NCBI GenBank assembly: GCA_001600875.1
Contig: BCLD01000002.1
Span: 1,032,191-1,096,190, forward strand
DNA: 64,000 nucleotides
Source: Solicoccozyma terricola
Taxonomy: Eukaryota; Basidiomycota; Tremellomycetes; Filobasidiales; Piskurozymaceae
Direction of reading: 5' to 3'
The notes beneath the pieces were generated by a model. It saw only the letters and a list, made by a program, of their open reading frames with translations, was not told the DNA's origin and ran no database searches. A program made the position numbers and the translations under genes. Positions 11,388-22,870 of this stretch are shown here, piece by piece; the first letter of the stretch is position 1; every line of letters begins with the position of its first letter.

Positions 11388-12731
11388 ATGTCTATATTCT
11401 CGCAATCATACCCACCGGCATCCAAGTTCGTCCCCGAGCGAGACATTGCAGACTTGACGGGCAAGGTCGCGGTGGTCACAGGTGGTTATTCTGGAATTGG
11501 GTTGGAGACGGTTGTGAGTAGGACAGACATTGCGTGCGGTGGGAGGTCGTCGGAGGAGGTCTTCCGACGGCGCAATTACAATGCATCCCCCGGGATCCCG
11601 AGACCGAATGCTGAGACCGAATTATGTGCGCCGAACCTGTTGTATTTACAGAAAGAGCTTCTCAAGAAGAATTGCAAGGTCTACACCTTTGGTCGCAACC
11701 AAGAGTATTTCAACAACTCTCTTGAAGACATCACCAAGGCTGGAATCACCCAGGTTCCTCACTTCATCAACCTAGACCTTGGTTCATACACTTCCATTTC
11801 CTCCGCGTCCCACTCTTTCCTCGCAGCGGAAACCAAGTTGAACTTGCTCTTCAACTCTGCCGGTGTCATGGTACCACCCATCAACTCCAAGACGGTCGAA
11901 GGTCACGAACTCCAGTTTGGAACAAACGTAGTCGGTCACTGGTTGCTGACTATGCATCTCTTGCCTGCTCTGGAGAAAGCCAAGGAAGTGGATGGACAAA
12001 GGGCAAGGGTTGTCTTTACATCCAGTGGTGCAGCTGAATTAATGGCGCCAAAAGGTGCAATCGATTACGAGAGCTTGAAGGTGACAGAGGATGGAACAGT
12101 TGGGCATGGGATGGGAAGTTGGGCTTTGTATGGACAAGTGAGTGCGATGGCAATGTGCTGTTGAATGGTGCACAATAGCAAGCGCTGACATCGGGATTCT
12201 TGCCCCCCCGCCTGCTGCACAGAGTAAGATGGGTGATATCATCATCGCCAATGAATTCAATAGGCGGTACGGTGACACAGTGGTGTTTTCTTCCTGCAAT
12301 CCCGGCAGTAAGTTTTTGAAAAACGTTGTCAGCCATGGTATCCCGCTGAAAACATCCGACCGCTCGTTTTCCTCTGTCAGACCTCAGGACCAATCTCCAG
12401 CGACACATGTTCCCTGGTTTCATTGCTGCGGCCGCCAGCGCCTTGTTTGGACTGTTCGTTCACCCAGCTTGGAAGGGTGCTTTGACTCGTAAGCTCAAAG
12501 CCGCCCATGTGATCAGCAGTCAGGAGCTCGTCTACTTACCTTGATCTCGTTGTGTCTCCATTCCCCGCAATAGAACTCTATGCAGGCACTTCCTCTGAAA
12601 CTGAGAACATGGGGGGAACGTTCTTCATCCCGTGGGCTCGAGTGGGCAAGCCTAGAGCTGAGGCCGAGGATGAAGAGGTTGCAAAGAAACTCTGGTCTTG
12701 GTTGGAGACCGAGTGCAAGGGGCAATATTAG
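11388..12731 (+). CDS. short-chain dehydrogenase/reductase
   Basis: Five exons (11388-11513, 11652-12137, 12223-12307, 12381-12488, 12574-12731) give 320 residues. The SDR cofactor motif is TGGYSGIGLET (residues about 30-40), followed by LNLLFNSAGVM (NAG-type motif), FTSSGAA with the catalytic Ser, and the active-site YGQSK joined across intron 2. The family closest by layout is the retinol dehydrogenase/WWOX-like oxidoreductases, but the substrate cannot be told. It starts 222 bases after the CYB2 stop on the same strand, making a compact redox run with the ADH and CYB2. Confidence 0.83.
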
Positions 12732-13417
12732 ATATTAGAGAGATCAAACGTGGTTGGTGATCGACACGAATATTGTAATATGGGAACGGATTGCTGAAAC
12801 AGGAGAATCTGTAGATTATAGAATAGAATTTGGTGGCGATGTGTCGTAGGGCTGAGTCTATACAACGGCGAAGACGCTCAATGGGTCGCTGCGGACAGTT
12901 CTATTTGTGAAACAGCCGGTGACCCAGAACCGATTCGACAGGCAAATGACCAACACAGAGGTCTGTCGCAGGTCTGATGCAGAGTAGTGACGGATGATTA
13001 CGAAGCTTGGAGGTCAAGAATAAAGGTGAACTCAGAGTGACTCTATCAAGATCGGATGTTGCGATTGTAGTTAGACATCTCATTTATTGCCGCGCTAGGG
13101 ATTGCATACAACGTGCATATTTTGAATGAGACATCTAAGGTGCCGCACCGCCAGCGTATGGAGTAAGGTAACGCGAATTGGCGAAATTGATCACCGCCGC
13201 CGTTGAGGACTGAAAATCGTCGTAAAGGAAGAAGACTTTGGAGAGTGTGCGGGGAAAGTAGTCGATATTCGCTTCGGTTCTGCTCGACCGGAAATGTGTC
13301 TGGGTCCAACAATGCAGCGTTGGGGGCATTGGGGGGGTGAGAAATGAAAAGCAATCCTTAGCCGGCAATCAACTGCTCACTCAAAAGTCCGGTTTCGAGC
13401 TCGCTATCATTTGCCGT
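12732..13417. other. convergent intergenic region
   Basis: Between the ends of the SDR (+) and the 602-residue protein (-). On the minus strand an open frame at about 13270-13140 could be a further 3' exon of the latter, because a GTGAAC donor at its last Lys codon would join it in phase. I have not included it. Confidence 0.4.
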
Positions 13418-15754
13418 TCACTTCAGTAGAAGCTGGGTCACGATGTTGCTTCCAAGCATCGGCTGGCAGGGGTCTTTCTTGTTTGGCGACAGACTATGAG
13501 CTTGTTCGAGGCCAAACTCGTCATGCGAGAGTTCGGCCTTGTTGTGCACCACGGTCTCAGTGTCATCGCCATGAATACCTCCCACGTCCTGAACCAGGAT
13601 GTTATCAGCGATCTGTGATTGACGTCCACTACAACCATCCAGGATGGCTCACCTTGCTCTCATTCTCAGAAGGATCAACACCTTCCCCAGCATGCCCTTG
13701 CTCTTCACGCATAACACCATCCCCGCATTTCGTGAGTCCGGTCCGGACAGAGTTCGCGAGTCCGTGTATGGCGCCGTATCGTCCGAACCGATGGGCGAGA
13801 TATGTTGGCTTCGGGCCGAGGGTGGACCACTTTGCCCCGCCATCACTGCGAGGTGCCGTGCGGCGTGACCTTGGCGGATTACAGTGGGAACTGGTTTGTT
13901 GAGAAGGACCGTCATATCCTCCTCGACCGGAATTGAAGATGGCTAGGAATTGATGTGTTCAGGCGATGGTCCATCTATCGTTGGACGCGATGAGACTTCA
14001 ATTGAGGCGAGCCAGCTCTTGATGTCACGGGATCCAAATCCTTCGGCTTTGATATCTCGGAGTGCTCGTCGGAAGGCTTGTCTCGGAGTAGGCTGGGGTT
14101 GACGTTGCTGGCGCAGTGTGCGAGTTGCTGCAGTTTGAGGACCGGGTCCAGCTTGTGGCTGCGGTGTCGATTCCTGTCCATCTGCCATAACAGAATCTCC
14201 GTCCGTGTCATAGTTGTCACCCTGATATTCTCCGTTGTCATCACCCTCCTCATCACCTTCACCTCCGTCGTCACGGTCATCGTCTCTTGGAGAAGACGAC
14301 GGACGCCACTGGGCTTTGAAAGCTGCAGCCTGTTCGGCGGTGATGCCGTCGCTTAGTCTGACCCAGGTGCTGACCACGCGGTGACGGCGAAGATGCTGTT
14401 CATAGATCCGATATAAGATTGTATGCGCTTCGAAACACTTGTCACGATCAATTATATCGCCCTTCCAAAACTCCTGGTATATCTGTAGCTCGGTAAGAAG
14501 TCGTGTAGGTTCACAACAGGATAGCAGCAGTTCAGTCAGACCTAACTACTCAACGTAAGGACAGAAAAGAGCCCTAAACTCACAAATTTGCGCTTCGTGC
14601 CCTGTCCAACGTCCGTCATGATGTAGAATGTCAACTTGCTACCTTGCAGCAATAACCCATACGTGAACATGGCCCCATCCATACTCAGAAGACCATTGCT
14701 GATCTCCTCAATAGGTCGCGTGCTCCGAACAAGGGCCTTCAGATGAGCGAACGCAGCGTGGGATATCATCATGCCGGATAGCACCTGAAGTTTGCCCTTC
14801 TTGCCGCCAGCGTCTGGTATCTTGAACTCGCAGATGAGGAAGGTGTAGATCGGCTCGGATGGGTCTGGAGTTGACAGTGGTGTAATGAACATTAAAGTGG
14901 AAGCGGCCCGATCATTATCCGATTATTGGTTTCGAGGAACAGATAAACTTGCCAGGATTTAAACCAAAGCACACAACATCTTTCTGCTCCTGACAAAACT
15001 CCAGAGATCTAGGGAAATCCAAGTTCGACGCGTCGAACCCAGTGACATGATCCGGATGATAGCCTGGGAAGGTACGGTAGTCCAGGCGGTCTCTACTGTC
15101 TTGACTGACCGCAGTAGCGAACCTGCGTTCACGAGGTTAGTTCAGCTTGCTTTGAAAAGGAGCAAGAGAAAGACGTAGATTACTTACTGAAATAGAAGCT
15201 TCTCATGGACATCTACAAGTCGCTGGACTACTGCAAAGCAATCTACGGAGTACATCGTGTTCCACGGGTTTCACTTGCTGACGCCGGGATGTTGTGTAGT
15301 CGCCTCAAAATATCATCCGATATGGCCAGCAGTTCCTCGCGGGAGTTGAGAAGCGGAGTGGAAGATCCAGCTGGAAGGATCTTGTCGGGATGAAGGTGCG
15401 CGCCTGCCTGACCACTGTCATTCTGGAATAGCGTATCAGGGGATGTTCAGCGCCATGAAAGGTGGGGCCAGTGTTCGAGGGAATTCGGAGGGCATAACTC
15501 ACCGATTGATGTCGGACGGTGTGATGGAAGTTGGTGATCTCGGCAGCTTGATTACACAAAGAAGGGTTCCTGGGCCGCTCCTGGAGACCATAGTTTTGCA
15601 TATGATGCTCGTTTGCATCATTCACCGTGGTGGACGCGGACGTCGTGCTGTGATAACCGCTCGGTGTTTGCGCTGACGCTGCGTCCACCTCCGCTCCGGA
15701 TCTGAGAGAGAAGACACGGACGCTGGATGCGTCCGACATCGTAGGGACGACCAC
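13418..15754 (-). CDS. uncharacterised 602-residue protein with acidic central region
   Basis: Eight exons (15754-15503, 15422-15275, 15230-15188, 15122-14953, 14864-14584, 14482-14029, 13942-13653, 13588-13418) join with every phase consistent. I do not recognise the family. The N-terminal 85 residues are Ser/Thr-rich. The middle (residues about 160-350) looks globular, with IYTFLICEFKIPDAG and MTDVGQGTKRKF. Residues about 365-415 are Asp/Glu/Gly-rich (DDDRDDGGEGDEEGDDNGEY), then a Gln/Pro-rich linker, then a Gly/Arg patch (SGRGGYDG) and a charged tail. No signal peptide or membrane segment. Exon 4 ends in a GC donor (GGCAAGT). A shorter model would stop at 13943 if the GTGACA donor at 14028 is not used. 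Confidence 0.6.
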
Positions 15755-16638
15755 CCAGGATAAACACAGAACGACGATATTGTAGTGGATGATCCGAGTT
15801 TGTCAACTGTCAACAAATAAATGACTAGTTGCCGAGCGACAACCTATCTTGTCGACACTCAAGCACGTGATCACCGCACTTGGGTGACGGCTACAGCAGG
15901 GCACTATCGAGTGCATGGGGAAGACGATGAGCATCTGCGCAGATTTCAAGTCGTTGCAGCCGGTGGGATGGGGCTCAAACGAGCCGCAGTGCGGTTGAAT
16001 GAGGGGTGCTGATTTGCCACGAATATATCGGACGAAGATATCATGCTTCTTCACGGCCTCGATCACATTGATCCATTTGGAGACGGGCCTTGTGGATAGC
16101 TTCATATCTCTCGAACTTGCGCGATGGATGGAACCTTCCTTCCAGATATCTATCAGTCGAGTCTGCGGCGACGCCAAACATGTTCACATGATCTACACCC
16201 AATTGACTTTCCCCCGGGAGTCCTGCTCAATGAACTGAACAACAAGACTCTATATTGAGATTACTGTATGACGTGTCATTGATGACTAATCATTGCATTT
16301 TTCGAGAGATATAAGCGAATGACGTGTCCGCAAGTAGTTGGATCTAGGCTACTAGGGTCGGGCACCTCTTTCCAGTGGCGGATCTTCAACAAAACGCTGT
16401 GTATCCATGATGCCGTTCCCGTGATCATCATATATCACGTTGCCGAGAGAGCCATTGTCGCAGCTGCCGAGCTCGTATACCAACGTCGTCACATGCTCAT
16501 TGAACGTGGGGCATGTGGGGTTAACGCCACGCCACGCCCTATATCAACCAAATGTTGCCACTCTACCAGATGAGCCCAATTGTATTTTGATTCAATTACA
16601 CAACGCAACATTCAACCAGTAATCAGAGCCACACGACG
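15755..16638. other. intergenic, divergent promoters
   Basis: Lies between the starts of the 602-residue protein (-) and the first tandem paralog (+). Two overlapping minus frames at about 16180-16020 look mildly protein-like and could hide a 5' exon, but I found no in-phase junction. A GATATAAG element at 16308-16315 resembles the one before the second paralog. Confidence 0.4.
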
Positions 16639-17501
16639 ATGGGTCTATTTGGTAACAAAGCCGACACTGCCACTAAGCCGGTGCACCATCAGTGAGAGCC
16701 TCCCTAGTTACGTCCTTCTTTGATAACCTCCTCCATGTTAACGGTCGTACCGAGACAGTGCCGGGACCGAAGGCTTCTTGGGAGCCATCATAGGGCATCA
16801 CGAGGGTTCAAAGGACGGAGGAAAGCATGGTGCAAGAGATGGGATTTTAACTGGGGGAGGTGGGCTCTGTGTTCTTGAGTACACCAGTTGGGACGCCACT
16901 GACCAACCTCTCTCTGCTCTCTCGACTATCATCCAGCAATTGCTGAGATCCAACATCATAGAAACAAGAAGGCCAAACGGGAAGCGATCCAGCACAACCA
17001 CAAGTACGCCACTCGTAGCCGCGCTGCCGCGGCCCCTCACTCGACCGGAGGTACAGCAGCAGCGGGAGGAGTAAGCACATTTCGGGACAAGGGCCCTCGG
17101 GCTCTCAGAGAGATTTCCGAGACTGACTATCGAAATAATCTTCTTTGCAGTTGGCTACTGGTACTACCCACTCTTCCGGACTACACTCTCAAACTGGCTC
17201 CACTCGACCAAGGGTCGGTCAGGGGAAGATGTTAGAGAAGACAGGCAAGTTGGAGAACAAGGTCGGCCGCATTCTGCACAGCCGTTCTATGGTGAGTTTC
17301 TCTGCCAAATTCGATCCTCCTTGCGCGCCATACTGAACGGTACCGATATTACGGCCGGAACAGGAGGTCAAGGGCGCCAACAAAGTCAACGCTGGACGAA
17401 CTATCCAGGTTCAAGCTACAGAGATAGCCCAGGCAGAAAGGCTCGAGAAAGAGGCTGGACGGAGAAGGAATCATGCGGCGTCCCTCGGAGCTGGATTGTG
17501 A
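16639..17501 (+). CDS. hydrophilic His/Gly/Ala-rich protein, tandem paralog A
   Basis: Five exons (16639-16691, 16759-16859, 16937-17070, 17151-17291, 17364-17501) give 188 residues. I know no named family. It begins MGLFGNKADTATKPVHHHAG, has a His/Lys-rich middle (AEIQHHRNKKAKREAIQHNH), then STGGTAAAGG, a Gly/Ser stretch, and a Lys/Glu/Gln-rich helix-prone end (KGANKVNAGRTIQVQ, QAERLEKEAG). No cysteine clusters, signal peptide or membrane segment. The composition (hydrophilic, Gly/His/Lys/Gln) resembles stress-protective disordered proteins, which is only an inference. The neighbour at 17897-18790 has the same exon plan. Confidence 0.68.
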
Positions 17502-17896
17502 ACTTGTGAAGCTAGCAGCTGTACTTGGTATTTTTGTATGCGCGTGATAATGACGTAGGTATTTGCGGCGAAGCCTATTTTAAAAAGCACTTTCAGGAAC
17601 AACTCACCGAACTACTCCATGGAGCTCGCCAGGAACCACGTGCTCACTTCACCGAGATACGAGGCTGGGCAGCTGCGGAATGACGACCGGTGACGTCTTT
17701 TTGCTCGAGGCCGAAGACCCACTTGCTTTTGTGACGTCAAGGAGAAGCAATAGCAATGGTGTCCTGTGCAGAGGATATAAGCTCAGTGGCGTAGTTGTCA
17801 TTCATAGGTCCAACCTAGCCTTCAACAATACACAATATATATTTGCCTACCTGCGAATCCCTTTCCAATACACAACTAGCCACATTCAACGACACA
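17502..17896 (+). promoter_or_regulatory. promoter region of tandem paralog B
   Basis: 395 bases between the two paralogs. It holds TATAAG at 17776-17781, about 116-121 bases before the ATG, within GGATATAAGCTCAG. A CACGTG palindrome lies at about 17637 and TGACGTCA at about 17731 (CRE-like). Factor identity is not known. Confidence 0.45.
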
Positions 17897-18790
17897 ATGG
17901 GTATCTTCACTGATAAAAACAACACTACAACTACCGGTGCCCCAGTACACCACCAGTGAGTCTGGCTTTCCTGACGTCGACGTCATGACCTTTTTCTGAC
18001 GGACCCTCACGACACTTTCTAGTGCTGGAGCTGAAGGACTTGCCGCTGGTGCTCTGGGTCATCATCACGGAGAAACCACCGGACATGGGAGGCGAGATGG
18101 GGTCTTGGTAGGGGGCGCGTGAGTGCATCTTTAGCAACCACTTCTCGAAGAGGTATCTTGTCCTGATAGTCAAGCTCGCGGTTCTCTTTTTCATCACAGT
18201 GTTGGCGAAACTCAACACCTTCGAAACGAGCATGCGGCTCACCAAGCGGCACATCACACCAACGCTGGCTACAACGGAGGTGTTGGGACAACCGGACTCA
18301 ACACCGGCGGGACAACAGCTGCGGGAGGGGTGAGTTTGTCCGGGTGCCCTGACCAGCCGAGAGAGAGTTTCTCCATCGACTGACAGGAATGAATCCTTCT
18401 TGATAGCTCTCTGCTGGCGCTGCTCATTCGTCAGGATTGGGCCACAACCACCCTGGTGAAGTGCCAACCCTAGCCCAAGCAGAGAAGTTGCAGAAGAAGG
18501 GTGCAACGCAAGAGAAGATCGGTCATGCTCTGCATATACAATCCATGGTACGCAAAACGAATTCTTAGGCTCCTCATTATAATAATCCCCCTGACACACC
18601 CTGACACACCCATGTATCACCATAGGAAGCGAAAGGTGCGAACAAGGTCATGGAGGGACAACAGCTTGCAGCTCAAGCCGGAGAGCTAACTCAAGCTCAG
18701 AGGTTGGAGCAGGAGGCCGGGATGCGAAGGGATAGGGCTGTTGGGATGGGTGCGGGCCCGGAGCATGGGAAGGCTCATCATATTTTGTAA
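17897..18790 (+). CDS. hydrophilic His/Gly/Ala-rich protein, tandem paralog B
   Basis: Five exons (17897-17955, 18023-18118, 18200-18329, 18407-18547, 18626-18790) give 196 residues. It parallels paralog A block by block: MGIFTDKNN start, HHHAGAEGLAAGALGHHHG, a His-rich middle (NEHAAHQAAHHTNAGYNGG), the shared TGGTTAAGG just before intron 3, and KGANKVMEGQQLAAQ right after intron 4, ending RLEQEAGMRRDRA. Introns 1, 3 and 4 share phase with paralog A (2, 0, 0); intron 2 differs (phase 1 in A, 2 in B). Function unknown; predicted soluble and largely disordered with a C-terminal helix. The pair arose by tandem duplication. Confidence 0.7.
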
Positions 18791-19165
18791 GGAGACGCGA
18801 CGAAGTGAAAGAGGATTGTGATGGATGTGGGCGCCGGATCGGGACGTGGCGAAGGGAAATCGAATGTTTGTATTTTGTATTTTCTGCTGATTGTCGATGT
18901 TTTTCCGGAGTCTTTTGGTGTGTGAGAAGACCCGCGCTGCGGTCTATGGCATCGATAGCACATGGTATATCAAGTCCGATGCAAGTAGCAGAGGAACACT
19001 GTCAGGCCGCTCTTCGAGGTTGGATACCGTGCGGCAACTGTAACCTTTCAATGGACAGGTCTCCGAGTATTTCCATCGAGCACGGTGTAAACTGCTTCAG
19101 CTGAAACCCCAATGTCCTTGTGTATCGTCTTGATAACCCGAATGATACACCAGAAACAATGGAAA
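18791..19165. other. intergenic
   Basis: 3' flank of paralog B and of the small minus-strand candidate that follows. No feature recognised. Confidence 0.4.
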
Positions 19166-19800
19166 TTACACGTAGCGGACGAACGGTCTCCCCTCCCAAA
19201 CCGTCTGCGCCTTATGATACTCAACCTCAAGCTCGTTGACGTTCTCGAAACGGTACGTTTGGAAAATTTATCGTCAGAACGGCTCTTGTTCTGGTGGGAA
19301 TGTGCCGTGCAGTATCACATAGGGGTTTCTTGTAGTCGCCGACAATCTTGATCATCTAACGTAGTCTCACGCAAACCGCCAAACACACTAGGAGAATGTT
19401 GCAGCTCGCGGTCAGCGTTGGGTCAGGCTTCAAGGCTTCATGGTGACCCAGGGAAAACGGATCCAGACCACGAACTGGTTGCACTTAAAGGAGAGGTTCC
19501 GAGTGCTCTTGGATGGTGGGTCCTTTCGGCAGGCCAACCACTACCCAACACCGAGTCGGTAGTCTTGAATCCCTTGAAACCGACAATGACCACGATGGAG
19601 GTAGCGACGCCAGAAACTAGCCATCCCAACCCGTTCTCCTCAAATCTCTTGACGTCCCTGCCAGTGGATGCGACCACACCGTAGCCCCTTGGGAGATGGT
19701 GAGCGGGAGAATCGGCTTGTAAGAGCCATGTACTGAATGTAACCTGATGCAGATCAACAGAAGGGAAACCTGGGCTGATATGAGATATCAAATCAGCCAC
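19166..19800 (-). CDS. possible small multi-exon membrane protein
   Basis: Two minus-strand segments look coding. One near 19700-19560 reads GRDVKRFEENGLGWLVSGVA and continues through a hydrophobic stretch (TSIVVIVGFKGFK), giving one candidate membrane segment. The other ends the gene at TAA 19168-19166 with VEYHKAQTVWEGRPFVRYV. Between them a short stretch IKIVGDYKKPLC may be another exon. I could not prove the joins, nor find the true start. Size and layout would suit a small mitochondrial or ER membrane protein; that is a guess. Confidence 0.32.
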
Positions 19801-20451
19801 CGTGGTTACTCACCAGAGTCGCTGGGAAGCAAAAACTATTCAAGCTACGCCAAGAATCGGGACAGCTCAGCTAGTCACGCACCTGAACCCGTCAGCCTTC
19901 AACTCGCCGAGGACCGGAGTTGTCCGGGACGTCGGGAATGGGGATTCTGTGGACTCTGTAAGGGTTTCTGAACTGGGAAGAGGGGTAAGGCGAAGACCCC
20001 TGTGTTGAAGTCCAAACGGTTAGACGGGGGAGGATCAATAATGCCAACTCAGCTCTATGATTTGCGCCACCAGCGGTGCTTTCCTCTCGATGATGGTGTG
20101 CGAGGATGGGCTGGGCTGGGTGGCAAAAAGTGCGGCGAACTCCGCCACGTGACATCCACGTGACTGTGCCTTGCATCGTAAACAACAAAACGGTGTTGGG
20201 TGTCGATGCCGATGAGCTCGACGTAGACGCATAGCACACACCATCACCTGGTCACAGCGCATTTTGAGCAGTAACTACATCCACCTACGCCCCTTTTACA
20301 CACATTCCAGTCTTGGTGAGTCACTTTTTGATGCTGCACAACCCCGCACATTCCTCTCCTCGTCCTCCTGGCGTTCGAACGGCGTTTCATCATCGTATAC
20401 ACGCCGTCGACCAACTGAAAGCTGAAATAACAACAATCCACACACGTCTTG
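19801..20451. other. intergenic
   Basis: Upstream of the PGHKR-repeat gene. Overlapping small frames on both strands; nothing recognised. Confidence 0.35.
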
Positions 20452-22670
20452 ATGTTGCAACACCTGGTGCATCATGAAAGACCTGGTGAGCCACAGCGAA
20501 CTTGGTACCCCGTATCAAAACAACGCATAGACTGACCTTCCATCCAATCGACATCCTTTGCAGCTTCAAGTCCTTCACTCACCGCATCCACGTCGTCAGT
20601 CAAGAAACCGTCCTCCCCATCACGTTCCCACTCCACCATCCTATCATCAGCACCTTCACATCACGTCTGCACGGACACCGACCAACCTGAGGACCACCGA
20701 TCCCTGAATCTATCGCAAACGCCGGTGTATAACAAGTTTGCCAGGTCGTCATCGTTCCAAAGGGAGTACAGTGCCAAATTTTCGAATCTGGCTGGAGAGT
20801 TGGAAGAGACTGATTACCATCATACTCTTGAACCTGGAGCTGGACCCGGACCAGGTGTACTGGAATATTACACCGGACTGGCAGGTGAATCCGATAGCGA
20901 AGTCACAACTGAAGGTTACGCCGAGTCCTCTACGAGCTACGTAATGGCTGATCCGAGGCAGATGATGGAGTTTCCGGAAGGAAGGTCAGGGAATATGATG
21001 GTGGATAGGTTGTTGAACGATTTGAGGGATAATGCGAGGGAAAACGAGGAAGAGAAGCGACTCCGAGTGGTCGCTGGTGGACGACTTGCCAAGGACATGT
21101 TGCCGGCCGCAGACAGCGAAGAGAAGGTTATCCAGCAGAGTGAAACGCCGGCGAGGGAAACGGTCATGCTAACCAAGCTCAATGACAAATCGCTGGACTC
21201 CACGACGAACGTGATCGAATCAGAACACTTTCAATGCAAGGCATCAAGGGAGAATCAAGCGATTCTCATCACTGACCATATCTCGGACAACGCGAGCGAT
21301 GTATCCTCTGGTACACCTTCAGGTCACATAGGTCAGGCGTCTTCTCGCCCTGCCGAAGAAGAGGATGTATACACTCCCGACCAGCCCTCCCATGAGTTGA
21401 AAGCCGACCACGCATTGTCGGAAGAGGAGACTGTGGAGGATATGACTGCGTTGGGGACGTCGATCGAGAGTGGATCTCTAGGGAGGTCGAATCCATTGTT
21501 GTCGGGACCGGGGTCGAGACCAGCGGTATTGTTGAGGTCAGTGTAAGACGGTCCAGAGGACGACGTGTACATGTGTTAACATACGTTTTTCTGCTCTAGG
21601 GAAGAAAAGTGTATCGCCGAAATCGGAAACCGCAAACTCCACCCCGTGGACTTTGCCAACACACCAGGACACAAGCGTGAGGGTATGAAAGTGGTATGTC
21701 CAACGAGCATGATTCGTATTCTGCGCTCCCGTTGAACAAAACGCGATCAATCAGATCGTTCCCTCGCTTGATAGCCCGATCATAGCGCCACGCGCCAACC
21801 GTGCTACACTTCTTCGGAATGGTCAGATCACCCCTCTTCCTCGCAAGAATACACCACGTTTTTCGTCTACACCCTCGAGTCCGCTATCCAACTCTCGCGG
21901 TCAAACAGACATTTTCGCCAACACACCCGGACACAAACGACCCGGTGTCGTCGTCCCACCAAGGAGCTGTGAGAAACCGACAATGTCCGTGCGTGAAACC
22001 AGAGCGAGTTTGTTGCGGGCTGGCGGTCCGGTGTCACCGGCGCTCGGAAAGAGACCTCAGAGTGTTCTCAAGGTGGTCAAGGAGGCCGAGCTAGGAGATG
22101 ACAGCGGTAGGCATATGGGGTCTCATGTGGCGAGGCGGTCGGCATCCGCACTTCCAAAGAGTTTGGCGACGCTAACCATCGTAAGCGAGAACATTGTTGG
22201 TATCAAAAAGCTATGCTGACTGAATACAATGTGCGGCGCTACAGATACCTCGTCCCAACCAAGCCTCGATGCTCCGCAATCCGTCCAGCGAAATCGCTTC
22301 CCCATCCAACGACACACACTCGACCCCTACCACTTTTTCCAGCCGCCGTTCTGTCGCTCCGTCCATCGATCAAGTCACCGTTCTGCACAAACGGATCTTT
22401 GAGGGAGTGCCAGGTCACAAACGTCGAGAAAGTCTGCATGTCACTAGCACGGCAGGTCCGTCAGTAGTGAGTCCCCCGCAGGGTACAGAGCTTGAGAGAA
22501 TGTTCACGTAGAGTCCTGCCGCGCAGACACCTCGTCTAAACCGTGCGTCCATACTCAGGCAAGACCCATCCAACGCACAACCTTCTCCCTCTGCTATTCA
22601 CTCTGATGTCGCATTTCGCGCAAGACCTCTTCCCGCCTTTTACAATCGAGGAGGAGCGGACACCTTCTGA
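20452..22670 (+). CDS. uncharacterised Ser/Pro-rich protein with PGHKR and RASxLR-like repeats
   Basis: Six exons (20452-20485, 20564-21536, 21600-21693, 21755-22180, 22245-22466, 22527-22670) give 630 residues with all phases consistent. Family not recognised. Residues 1-330 are acidic and Ser/Glu-rich with helix-prone parts (DLRDNARENEEEKRLRVV). The C-terminal half carries two short motifs in several copies: FANTPGHKR twice and GVPGHKR once; and RPAVLLR, NRATLLR, TRASLLR, NQASMLR, NRASILR. Exons 5 and 6 begin almost identically (IPRPNQAS, TPRLNRAS) after phase-0 introns. Basic Ser/Thr-rich repeats of this sort suit phosphorylated scaffold or spindle/cortical proteins, but this is inference. 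The tiny first exon is the least certain part. Confidence 0.62.
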
Positions 22671-22870
22671 TAATAGCGTTGGCTTTGTGCTCGTTCTGCT
22701 CAGATTCTCTGACTACCCTCTTGCTTGATCCTCGATATGACATCTGCTTTGCCGTGCGGGTGGTGACGACTTCGAGCCATCTGTGATCATTGGCTCAACA
22801 AACATTTTCCTCGCCTCAGATTCGGTATCTTGCGGATATACTTTACGCTGTCTTTCAGCAACAATCGTGC

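Noticed and set aside
7060..12731. Calling the ADH-CYB2-SDR run a biosynthetic gene cluster
   Set aside because: No scaffold-forming enzyme, regulator or transporter belongs to it; all three fit primary metabolism.
16020..16180. Minus-strand frame that looks mildly protein-like upstream of the 602-residue gene
   Set aside because: Two overlapping frames look equally plausible and no in-phase splice to the next exon was found.
16500..16575. tRNA-like text on the minus strand (GGCTCATCTGGTAGAGTGG)
   Set aside because: Only a D-arm-like stretch is seen; no matching acceptor stem, anticodon arm or T-loop could be built.
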